Source of the DNA: Pachypanchax playfairii
Lineage: Eukaryota; Chordata; Actinopteri; Cyprinodontiformes; Aplocheilidae
Assembly (NCBI GenBank): GCA_006937955.1
Contig: SSNP01000006.1
Span: 3,710,664-3,774,663 of the forward strand
DNA length: 64,000 nt
Direction of reading: 5' to 3'
The notes below the pieces were generated by a model. It was not told the DNA's origin. It worked only from the letters and a program-made list of their open reading frames with translations, and searched no databases. The position numbers and the translations under genes are program-made. Positions 10,888 through 20,900 of the stretch are shown piece by piece (the first letter of the stretch is position 1; the number at the start of each line of letters is the position of its first letter).

Positions 10888-12297
10888 ATGGCTTCCAGAT
10901 CAGAGGAGGATCTCTGCTGTCCGGTCTGTCAGGAGGTCTTCAGAGATCCTGTTCTTCTGTCATGTAGTCACAGCTTCTGTAGAAACTGTCTGAAGAACTG
11001 GTGGAGAGAGAAACCAGGACGAGAATGTCCAGTTTGTAGGAAAATATGTTTCATTGAACCACCACTTAATCTGGTTCTGAAGAACCTGTGTGAGTCCTTC
11101 TTACAGGAGAAACATCTGAGATCTTCAGAGTCTCTCTGCAGTCTGCACTCTGAGAAACTCAGACTCTTCTGTCTGGACCATCAGCAGCCAGTTTGTCTCG
11201 TCTGCAGAGACTCAGAGAAACACAGTGACCACAGATTCAGACCCATCGATGAAGCTGCACGAGAACATAAGAAGAAACTTCAGGAAACTCTGGAACCTCT
11301 GAAGAAGAAACTGGAACTCTGGAGGAAAGTTAAAGATGAGTTTGATCTGACATCAGAACACATTAAGGTCCAGACCCGACACACAGAGACGCAGATTAAG
11401 GAGCAGTTTAAGAAGCTTCATCAGTTTCTAACAGAGGAAGAGGAGGCCAGGCTGGCTGCTCTGAGGGAGGAAGAGGAGCAGAAGAGTGGGATGATGAAGG
11501 AGAAGATGGAGGCTCTGAGCAGACAGATAGAAGCTCTTTCAGACACAGTCAGAACCTCAGAGGAACAGCTGAGAGCTGAAGACGTCTCATTCCTGGACAA
11601 CTACAAGGCTGCAGTGGAAAGAGTCCAGCGCTGCCCCCTGCTGGATGATCCTCAGCTGCCCTCAGGAGCTCTGATAGACCAGGCCAAACATCTGGGCAAC
11701 CTGGCCTTCAACATCTGGAACAACATGATGGACATGGTCTCCTACACTCCCATCATTCTGGATCCAAACACTGCAGATCCAGAACTCATCCTGTCTGAAG
11801 ATCTGACCAGTGTGAGACGAGGAGAGAGACAGAATCTTCCTGATAATCCAGAGAGGTTTGATAAATGGTTCAGTGTCATGAGTTCTGAAGGTTTTAACTC
11901 AGGAACTCACAGCTGGGACGTTGATGTTGGAGACAGTAAAGTTTGGACAATTGGTGTGTTAGTAGAGTCTGTTGAGAGGAAGGGACTGATTGAGTTTGGA
12001 TTTGGAGAAATATTGTTTCATGGAGAAAATTACTCAGCAGTGTCACCAGCAGCTGGTCTCACCGATCTCTCAGTCCAGAAGAAGGTCCAGAGGATCAGAG
12101 TGAATCTGGACTGGAACAAAAGAAAACTGTTGTTCTCTGATCTGGATACAAACACACACATACACACCTTCACACACACTTTCACTCAGAAGATGTTTCC
12201 ATTTTTTTGTACTGAAGATAAACTGAAGCTCCTCCCAGTGAAGATCTCAGTTCTTCAGCTTGAAGAACCAATCAGATGTTTCCTCACTGAGATCTGA
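10888..12297 (+). CDS. TRIM E3 ubiquitin ligase, A33/TRIM35-like, copy 1
   Basis: 469 codons in one exon, the usual length for the family. The C3HC4 RING has C11, C14, C26, H28, C31, C34, C47 and C50. The type-2 B-box has C84, H87, C95, H98, C103, C106, H112 and H115. A long coiled coil runs about 120-235, and PRY-SPRY about 287-455, starting near LDPNTA. By family knowledge the RING recruits an E2 and transfers ubiquitin, the coiled coil forms dimers, and the SPRY domain picks the target. Many fish TRIMs of this kind act in antiviral defence, but no target is visible here. It lies within an atrn intron in the same orientation. Its last 14 residues (LQLEEPIRCFLTEI) differ from the RKHLI end of copies 2 and 3 because of an inverted insertion at the stop. 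The RING after C34 also differs (RKICFIEPPLN). All zinc ligands are intact, so it is probably functional. Confidence 0.93.
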   Translation: MASRSEEDLCCPVCQEVFRDPVLLSCSHSFCRNCLKNWWREKPGRECPVCRKICFIEPPLNLVLKNLCESFLQEKHLRSSESLCSLHSEKLRLFCLDHQQPVCLVCRDSEKHSDHRFRPIDEAAREHKKKLQETLEPLKKKLELWRKVKDEFDLTSEHIKVQTRHTETQIKEQFKKLHQFLTEEEEARLAALREEEEQKSGMMKEKMEALSRQIEALSDTVRTSEEQLRAEDVSFLDNYKAAVERVQRCPLLDDPQLPSGALIDQAKHLGNLAFNIWNNMMDMVSYTPIILDPNTADPELILSEDLTSVRRGERQNLPDNPERFDKWFSVMSSEGFNSGTHSWDVDVGDSKVWTIGVLVESVERKGLIEFGFGEILFHGENYSAVSPAAGLTDLSVQKKVQRIRVNLDWNKRKLLFSDLDTNTHIHTFTHTFTQKMFPFFCTEDKLKLLPVKISVLQLEEPIRCFLTEI

Positions 12298-12315
12298 TTG
12301 GTTCTTCAAGCTGAA
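12254..12315. repeat. 24-bp perfect inverted repeat at the end of TRIM copy 1
   Basis: The arms are 12254-12277 and 12292-12315, with a 14-bp loop. The left arm and loop are the reverse complement of the gene's own 3' end and flank as seen in copies 2 and 3. This creates the altered C-terminus and a strong potential hairpin around the stop codon. Confidence 0.95.
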
Positions 12316-12585
12316 AACAAAGTGGACATTAAACCTTATTGGTCAGTTTGAAAGTCAGTGATGTGAAACAGGAAATTGGAGATGTATTGATCTGATCTGA
12401 TTGATTTGATCAGTTTTATATCTGGTTAATAATCTGTCCAGATGCTCCAAACTAAATGTGACATGAAGTGGATGATGTGAAGTTTAATGATCTTCTGACA
12501 GCAGATGCTTCAGGGTTAGTTTGAATGGAACATCTTCTCAGATCATCAATAATCTGGATTTTCACTCAAAGTGTTTGTGGAACAA

Positions 12586-12591
12586 AATAAA
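12586..12591 (+). terminator. Probable polyadenylation signal, TRIM copy 1
   Basis: AATAAA about 290 bp after the stop. It is kept at the matching place in copy 3 (61860-61865). Confidence 0.5.
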
Positions 12592-13439
12592 TCTGAAGTT
12601 CTTCAATCAGAAACAGCTGCTGTTTGATTTGGTTCCATGATCTTCATGAGAAGTTTCCTGTCAGATAAAAACATCTGCTGCTTCAACCTTCAGCTGAAGG
12701 AACTTTTACTCCAGGAAATGTTCTTTCCACCTGATGATCCATCAGAACCTCCTTCAGCAGCTGGAACTCAGTCTGTTGTTGGATCTCTATCAGTTCTGGA
12801 GGAGTTCTGACCCGCTCTTCAGTTCTTGGTTCAGTTCTTTGAGGTTTGCAGACATCAGTTCCTGCTGCTTCACCTGTTACTGAGGTTTGTTTCACTCTAA
12901 AGTTCAGCTGCTTTAACTGACTGATAACGACCTTCATGAGGACGAGAACAGAAACAGTTCTGGTTCTCGCTAGTTCTCGGTGCGTACGTGGACTTTTTAA
13001 TTCAGACTACTCACAAGATGTTGCATGAGCTACTGTTGTCCCCACAGAACAAATATGTCATATGTTATATCAGTCAGATTTATTATTTATGTTCGATTAG
13101 CATCTGTTGACACTTTGGAGAAAGTTTTTTTGTACTTTTGTTTTGTCCAGCATCAATAAAGTACAGAGAGGAGAGAGGACAGAAACTGACCAATCAGAGG
13201 ACACGACACATCAGCTACAGGCCCCGCCTCCAAAGTCTGAAAAGTCTGAAGTTGAGGGAAGACAGTTTGTGTTCTTCGTGTTAAATCACCTGTTAATGTG
13301 TATAAAACAGTTTGTCTCTGTGGACAGAACACACCTAAAGATCTCTGAGTTTTCCTGTTGCTCTGTCTTTTATCCATCACGTTTCGCTGCCTCAACTGCT
13401 GTAAAATTAACTGGGAAGAATCAGAATTGGATTATTATT

Positions 13440-13770
13440 AAAGGTGGAATATGGAACCCAAACACCACAACAACATCCATGCGGCTGCTGTAACCACAAC
13501 AACAAAACAAGACCTCCAGCCATCAGGGCGCCAGGCTCGCGAGCCCGCATACGATGTCATGAAGATTCCTCTCCTAAACCCCCTTTGGCCCCCGATCCTC
13601 TCCGGTTGCTCCTCTCCTGAGAAGGACAACAAAGTTCTCGGGGTTCCAAAGCAGCTTCTCGACCCGCTGACTCCGCCCAACTCCACAGTACCTTCCTTAT
13701 TACAGACTATTCACTGTATTAGGCAACCTGCAATGGTGCGCGCTGCTCTGCCAGCTATTAGCTAGTAGAT
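13440..13770. other. Unidentified GC-richer block next to the TRIM duplicon
   Basis: The region just past the duplicon edge is markedly more GC-rich than its surroundings and is open on the + strand for 104 codons from 13451. I recognise no domain. It could be a piece of a mobile element brought in with the duplication. A possible AATAAA follows at about 13801. Confidence 0.25.
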
Positions 13771-14559
13771 GTAAACTGAATGCCACAACGTGTCCATCAG
13801 AATAAATATTTCATTTTTAACTTCAAATAAAATGTTTAAAGGAAATAGTGTATTTTCATTCTGCACCTCTCTAAACACCCCGTGAAGGTATTATTTTGAA
13901 AATATAGGTTTTTTGAAAATGTTCCATTTTATCATTTTTTGCACAACACAAGGATTTTTTTTCTTGGGTGCAGGGAATAAAGCAAACTGAGAATAACAAA
14001 CATACTGTATAAGAACCAGCAGTATTTACATAACAGAACCGTTCATGCAATAAGGGCAAACGAAGATGCAAACAATTCTCACTGTTACACACATACAGTG
14101 AGTTCAGCTGGGTTTTATTCAATAGGTGTTCAGTTTGTTAAATCACACATAAAGGTATTGATACAGATCAGTTTTCTGACATTTCAAACATTTTCTGAAC
14201 TTGAGCTGCTTGATGTAAAAAGTCACAGATGTAGGAATAAATTATAGTTATCAAACTTTACATTATTTGTTAGAATTAAAATGTTTATTGAACTTCAGTT
14301 TGCAACTTTCTAAAACATGTTGAATGTTTTTTTTATTTTAGAGGATTTTAAGATCTGGTGATTTTTTTTTTTGTTTACATATTTTTTATGTTTTACAATT
14401 TCAGATAAAATTTTCAGCAGTTGTAGAAAATAATTTTTTCATCTAAAAGAATCTTTATAGCAGTTTAAAGGTAAATGAGTTAATTTGCATTTTAAATCAG
14501 ATAATCATCTTGATTTATTTATTTCTACTGATTTGCTGTAGTGTTAATGAGCACTTGAA

Positions 14560-14588
14560 CGTACCTAATAAAGTGGCCAGTGAGTGTG
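14560..14588. mobile_element. Terminal fragment of a Tc1-type element
   Basis: The phrase ACCTAATAAAGTGGCCAGTG matches, by memory, the conserved terminus of a DNA transposon that is common in fishes. I could not find the other end. Confidence 0.4.
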
Positions 14589-14687
14589 CATTATGGGATG
14601 TTTGCAGTCAGTTTCTGAAATCTGTCACTTCCCTCCATGAGCCAGACTCTGGATCAGCTTGATGTTCAGATCTTTGTGTTTCCTTAG

Positions 14688-14901
14688 AGATTATCTCCGT
14701 GGGTGGGCCTGAGGAAGATCAACGTGTCGTACTGGGGTTGGGAGGATGCGTCACCCTTCACCAACACCAGCCTGCGGTGGTTACCTGGAGAGCCCAGTGA
14801 CTCAGGCTTCTGTGCCTACCTGGAGAGAGCTGAGACAGCCGGTCTAAAAGCCAACCCCTGCACCGCCACCACCGACGGCCTGATCTGTGAAAAACATGCT
14901 G
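14688..14901 (+). CDS. atrn: attractin exon: C-type lectin domain, second half
   Basis: A 214-bp exon with acceptor gtttccttag. It reads RLSPWVGLRKINVSYWGWED, then ASPFTNTSLRWLPGEPSDSG, FCAYLERAETAGLKANPCTA and TTDGLICEKHA. It carries the lectin core: WVGL, the WLPGEPSDSG loop and the closing cysteines (FC, NPC, LICE). It ends one base into a codon before gtgaga, and the codon joins as Asp with the exon at 15149. The ATG at 14703 reads out of the same exon but has no start role. Confidence 0.94.
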
Positions 14902-15148
14902 GTGAGAGAATTAAAGGTGGAGGGAGGGGCATCAGATCACAGAATAAGAAATCTTTTTATTTTAGAAATATAAACTTGAATAACGTGACAGATTTTCTTC
15001 ATGTTCCCGTGTGTCGACTTGTGACTGACTGCAGGGTGAGATTTAATCAGCATTAGTTGGATGTTGGTAATGCAGGTCATTACTTTCCTTCACAGGATGT
15101 TTAATGAGATACCAGAGAATTAAACTCTTAAAACTCTTGTTTCCTCAG

Positions 15149-15340
15149 ATCTTCCACAGAGTCGAAGTTCTCGTCCCTGTAGGACACCCTGCTCGCTGCG
15201 CACCAGCTGTGCCAACTGCACCAGTCAGGCCATGGAGTGCATGTGGTGTGGAAGTACGCAGCGCTGCGTGGACTCCTCCGCGTACGTCATCTCCTTTCCA
15301 TATGGTCAGTGTCTGGAGTGGCAGACTCAGGAATGCACCG
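15149..15340 (+). CDS. atrn: attractin exon: PSI module after the lectin domain
   Basis: A 192-bp exon with acceptor tttcctcag. It reads DLPQSRSSRPCRTPCSLRTS, then CANCTSQAMECMWCGSTQRC and VDSSAYVISFPYGQCLEWQT, QECT. The CSLRTSC-NCTS-MECMWC pattern and SFPYGQCLEW are attractin hallmarks. It ends one base into Ala before gtgagt and joins to the exon at 31441 across a 16-kb intron filled mostly by a satellite array. The 247-bp intron before it (14902-15148) holds nothing notable. Confidence 0.94.
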
Positions 15341-16319
15341 GTGAGTCCTCATGGTTTTACATCTCTTACCAACAAGAACACACTGATATTTAATCAACAG
15401 AGTTTAAATAAATAAAATCAGCAACATCACCTGGAATTTCAGATTGTGTTCAGGAGCTTATTTTAAAGATAAAAAATAACTAACATCAACATATTTGTGT
15501 TTATGTTGAAATGTTTAAAATATTTCTGTTTCTAAGCTGTTCTTCAGAGATTAGAGGAGTTTTATTATTATTTATTATCTTTTATTTTCACTTTTTGGTT
15601 CTAATAAAAAGGTTCCTTCAGTCTCTCACTCTTTGCTCCCTTTCTGATGACGTCCTGGTCTTTTTGGGTCCAAACCAGTTCCATGGTGACTCTTATTGAT
15701 TAGTTTTGTTTTCCAGCCTGAAGACTCGACGCACAGTTTTCTGTCTGAACTTTGGCAGCATCAATAATCGTGTCTGTTAAACGTGTAATTTACTGAAGGC
15801 TTTGTTAGAGTCTAAAGTTTGTTTTTCTTCTGTTCAGCTGACTCAGCATGCTGAACGGATTAATTGGAGTCATTTGTTAGAGTGATTAATAAGTCCACTT
15901 GGCTGTTCAAATATTAAATGAACTCTGTTCTTCACAGTTTCACTCCCAGGTTATTTATATATGAGCTGATGATTTGAACTGTTTTCATTGTTTTAGCGTT
16001 TGTCTGCTGTGTTTCGCACTCCAGTCCAGAAGGAGGCGACGATGTGCTGATTTTTCATCTGCTTGCACAAAAGTAGAGGAATTTGCAGAAACCTGAGATT
16101 ATTTTACACATTTAGGGTTTTTAACTCATTAAGTTTTTAATTCTGACAATAAATCAGTCGTTTAAAACAAAGTCTGGACAATAAAAGTTACGAGTCATGA
16201 GGAAATATTAACCATATGCGCTCAGTACACTTTCCTTCTATTGAGTTTTATATTTGTGTAAGATCATTTTCAGTCCAGTCTTCAGAGACAGACTTCCCAT
16301 GTGCTTCTAATTATTGAAT

Positions 16320-16680
16320 CTAATCAAACTGCTGGCCTGATGTTCTCCTTCAGGATGTTCTGATAGAGAACAGAAATCATGTTTCTAGCAGTTCCAGCAT
16401 GTCGTGCAGGTCCTGAAGCAGCAAAGCAGCCCCAGACCATCACACTTCCGTGACCATAACACATTTATTGTAGCAGTTTAAACATGAAGCGACGTGACTC
16501 CATGATGCAGCTGAGGTTATGGACCGTATTGATCCTGTTCTTATCAGATGTCATTGCTCCTGTCTCACACACACTCTGGTCCTGAGGCGATGCCGCCTCT
16601 CCTGTGACCACGAAGCAGAAAATCGATGATGTACTCCGACTCTCGTCTGAGTCGATATGAAGTCCGCTCTCCTCCACCTC
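16320..16680. mobile_element. Unclassified old interspersed-repeat remnant
   Basis: A degraded coding-like stretch. The phrase AAAGCAGCCCCAGACCATCA is familiar from dispersed DNA-transposon copies in fish and frog genomes, by memory only. No ends or intact frame. Confidence 0.35.
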
Positions 16681-17903
16681 TCACTCAGGTCTGTTTACTG
16701 GAGAAGAGCACAGATTTTATAGGTTAAATATTTATTTATTGGAATATTTATTAGATTAAAACACTCCTTATATTCTTTAAAAAGATTTCCAGTGTATATT
16801 TTATGTTATTATTGGTTATTTTGGTATTTTTAGCTGGTAAAATGTTTTTATTTACTGGATCTGTGGATATAAATATAGTGAAGAGTTAAATAAGAGATAT
16901 TTTTAAATAAAGTGATTTTTATTCTGCAGTTTCAGGCTTTTTGGTCTTCATCCAAACTTTTTATTATTTTTATGTCATTTTACTGAAAGTAACTTTGCAG
17001 TGAAATGTTCGTGTTTGGAGTTTTTTTAATTTTAATTGTTAATTATTATTTTTATTGCTGTTTAATTGTTGAGTTTGTGTTTTGAAAGCTGTGATTTTTA
17101 TCAACTCTTTAGTTTCACCTTCAGTTCTTTATTGCATCTACAGAAGGAGTGTAGGAGGATTATTCAGATACTTTTACCTTTTGTTGCTCAAAGTGCTCCT
17201 TATTGTTCATCTGACAAATTTCACTTTTAATATCCAGATAACATTCAGTCATTTTTCAGTCAAACATCTTTGTTTTAGATCTTTCTGCTCAGGTTTTTAG
17301 TTTTAAGAACAATTAGAATTAATTTGAAAACTAAATTAGAAGAATTTGTGACCTCCACTTTGACTTGTGCTTTTACACAAGAAATATTTAGTAGTATTTA
17401 TCAGAATAATTGGGCTCCAGGCTGCTTCACATTATTTATGTTAGCTAGAGGCTCAAAACTCTTTTTTTTTCTGCTCAACATTTTAAAATTATTATTCAGA
17501 TGTAAATGTTTGAGTGAATCGTACTCAGTTTGACTCTAAATGTCTCGTTTTGTCTCTGATCTTCACAGAAAACATGTTTCCACTTAATTTGTTCCAGTTT
17601 TTCTTCTTGCAAGTAGCATCAGGTCGTAACTTGCATCAGGTCGTAACTTGCATCTGTGTGGCTGTAAACGTTTCAACAGGTTTTAACTGCAGAGTTTATT
17701 TCTGTAAATCATGTAAATTCTTTGCAGGTTTTTTGGTCGAGTTCATTCAAAGAAAATTCTAAAACTTGACAGTTTTATGAGCAGAACATCTGAAAAATTT
17801 TAATATAATTTTTTTTTGTTCAGAGTTACTGAATATAAATGAATAATTAATGGTTGAAAAAGTTGTGTTGCATGTGTTTAAGTTACAGTAGCTTTACTGC
17901 ACG

Positions 17904-20900
17904 GCTCAGACCTGCTCAGACCTGCTCAGACCTGCTCAGACCTGCTCAGACCTGCTCAGACCTGTTCAGACCTGCTCAGACCTGTTCAGACCTGTTCAGA
18001 CCTGCTCAGACCTGCTCAGACCTGCTCAGACCTGTTCAGACCTCCTCAGACCTGTTCAGACCTGCTCAGACCTCCTCAGACCTGCTCAGACCTGTTCGGA
18101 CCTGCTCAGACCTGCTCAGACCTGCTCAGACCTGTTCAGACCTGCTCAGACCTGTTCAGACCTGTTCAGACCTTCTCAGACCTGTTCAGACCTGCTCAGA
18201 CCTGCTCAGACCTGTTCAGACCTGTTCAGACCTGTTCAGACCTGTTCAGACCTGCTCAGACCTGTTCAGACCTGTTCAGACCTGTTCAGACCTGCTCAGA
18301 CCTGCTCAGACCTGGTCAGACCTGTTTAGGCCTGCTCAGACCTGCTCAGACCTGTTCAGACCTGCTCAGACCTGTTCAGACCTGTTCAGACCTTCTCAGA
18401 CCTGCTCAGACCTGTTCAGACCTGTTCAGACCTGTTCAGACCTGCTCAGACCTGCTCAGACCTGCTCAGACCTGTTTAGGCCTGCTCAGACCTGCTCAGA
18501 CCTGTTCAGACCTGCTCAGACCTGTTCAGACCTGTTCAGACCTGTTCAGACCTGCTCAGACCTGCTCAGACCTGTTCAGACCTGCTCAGACCTGTTCAGA
18601 CCTGTTCAGACCTGCTCAGACCTGTTCAGACCTGTTCAGACCTGTTCAGACCTGCTCAGACCTGCTCAGACCTGCTCAGACCTGTTCAGACCTGTTCAGA
18701 CCTGCTCAGACCTGTTCAGACCTGTTTAGGCCTGCTCAGACCTGCTCAGACCTGTTCAGACCTGCTCAGACCTGTTCAGTCCTGTTCAGACCTGTTCAGA
18801 CCTGCTCAGACCTGCTCAGACCTGCTCAGACCTGTTCAGACCTGCTCAGACCTGCTCAGACCTGTTCAGACCTGTTCAGACCTGCGCAGACCTGTTCAGA
18901 CCTGCTCAGACCTGTTCAGACCTGTTTAGGCCTGCTCAGACCTGCTCAGACCTGCTCAGACCTGTTCAGACCTGTTCAGACCTGCTCAGACCTGTTCAGA
19001 CCTTCTCAGACCTGCTCAGACCTGCTCAGACCTGTTCAGACCTGTTCAGACCTGTTCAGACCTGCTCAGACCTGTTCAGAACTGTTCAGACCTGTTCAGA
19101 CCTGCTCAGACCTGTTCAGACCTGTTTAGGCCTGCTCAGACCTGCTCAGACCTGTTCAGACCTGTTCAGACCTGTTCAGACCTGTTCAGACCTGTTCAGA
19201 CCTTCTCAGACCTGCTCAGACCTGCTCAGACCTGCTCAGACCTGTTCAGACCTGTTCAGACCTGCTCAGACCTGTTCAGACCTGCTCAGACCTGTTCAGT
19301 CCTGTTCAGACCTGTTCAGACCTGCTCAGACCTTCTCAGACCTGTTCAGACCTGCTCAGACCTGCTCAGACCTGTTCAGACCTGTTTAGGCCTGCTCAGA
19401 CCTGCTCAGACCTGTTCAGACCTGCTCAGACCTGTTCAGACCTGTTCAGACCTTCTCAGACCTGATCAGACCTGCTCAGACCTGCTCAGACCTGTTCAGA
19501 CCTGTTCAGACCTGTTCAGACCTGCTCAGACCTGTTCAGACCTGTTCAGACCTGCTCAGACCTGCTCAGACCTGTTCAGACCTGCTCAGACCTGTTTAGG
19601 CCTGCTCAGACCTGCTCAGACCTGTTCAGACCTGTTCAGGCCTGCTCAGACCTGCTCAGACCTGTTCAGACCTGCTCAGACCTGTTCAGACCTGTTCAGA
19701 CCTGTTCAGACCTGCTCAGACCTGCTCAGACCTGCTCAGACCTGTTCAGACCTGTTCAGACCTGTTCAGAACTGTTCAGACCTGCTCAGACCTGTTCAGA
19801 CCTGTTTAGACCTGCTCAGACCTGCTCAGACCTGTTCAGACCTGCTCAGACCTGTTCAGACCTGTTCAGACCTGTTTAGGCCTGCTCAGACCTGCTCAGA
19901 CCTGTTCAGACCTGCTCAGACCTGTTCAGACCTGTTCAGACCTTCTCAGACCTGCTCAGACCTGCTCAGACCTGTTCAGACCTGCTCAGACCTGCTCAGA
20001 CCTGTTCAGACCTGTTCAGACCTGTTCAGACCTGTTCAGACCTGCTCAGACCTGTTCAGACCTGCTCAGACCTGTTCAGACCTGCTCAGACCTGTTCAGA
20101 CCTGTTCAGACCTGCTCAGACCTGCTCAGACCTGTTCAGACCTGTTCAGACCTGTTCAGACCTGTTCAGACCTGTTTAGACCTGCTCAGACCTGCTCAGA
20201 CCTGTTCAGACCTGCTCAGACCTGTTCAGACCTGTTCAGACCTGTTCAGACCTGTTTAGGCCTGCTCAGACCTGTTCAGACCTGTTCAGACCTGTTCAGA
20301 CCTTCTCAGACCTGCTCAGACCTGCTCAGACCTGTTCAGACCTGTTCAGACCTGTTCAGACCTGCTCAGACCTGTTCAGACCTGTTCAGACCTGCTCAGA
20401 CCTGTTCAGACCTGTTCAGACCTGTTCAGACCTGCTCAGACCTGCTCAGACCTGTTCAGACCTGTTCAGACCTGTTCAGACCTGTTCAGACCTGTTCAGG
20501 CCTGCTCAGACCTGCTCAGACCTGTTCAGACCTGCTCAGACCTGTTCAGACCTGTTCAGACCTTCTCAGACCTGTTCAGACCTGCTCAGACCTGCTCAGA
20601 CCTGTTCAGACCTGTTCAGACCTGTTCAGACCTGCTCAGACCTGCTCAGACCTGCTCAGACCTGTTCAGACCTGCTCAGACCTGTTCAGACCTGTTCAGA
20701 CCTGCTCAGACCTGTTCAGACCTGCTCAGACCTGCTCAGACCTGTTCAGACCTGTTCAGACCTGTTTAGGCCTGCTCAGACCTGCTCAGACCTGTTCAGA
20801 CCTTTTCAGACCTGTTCAGACCTGTTCAGACCTGCTCAGACCTGTTCAGACCTGTTCAGACCTGTTCAGACCTGCTCAGACCTGTTCAGACCTGTTCAGA

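Larger units (their letters stand above)
10381..13256 (+). repeat. TRIM duplicon, copy 1 (direct)
   Basis: A block shared with 59775-62526 (same orientation) and 36084-38182 (opposite orientation). It contains the promoter side, the noncoding first exon, the 90-bp UTR intron, the TRIM coding sequence and about 960 bp of 3' flank. The downstream homology with copy 3 stops at the same point, after gaagtt (13256 and 62526). Compared with copy 2, about 25 bp are missing near 10460. Confidence 0.9.
8858..14687 (+). other. atrn intron, 5.8 kb, hosting TRIM copy 1
   Basis: GT-AG intron splitting the lectin domain. It holds an unassigned repeat remnant at 9860-10380, the TRIM duplicon at 10381-13256, an unidentified GC-richer block at 13440-13770 and a Tc1-type terminus near 14560-14588. 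Between 8858 and 9860 I see AT-rich sequence, possibly another old repeat around 9060-9300, and no gene. Confidence 0.75.
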
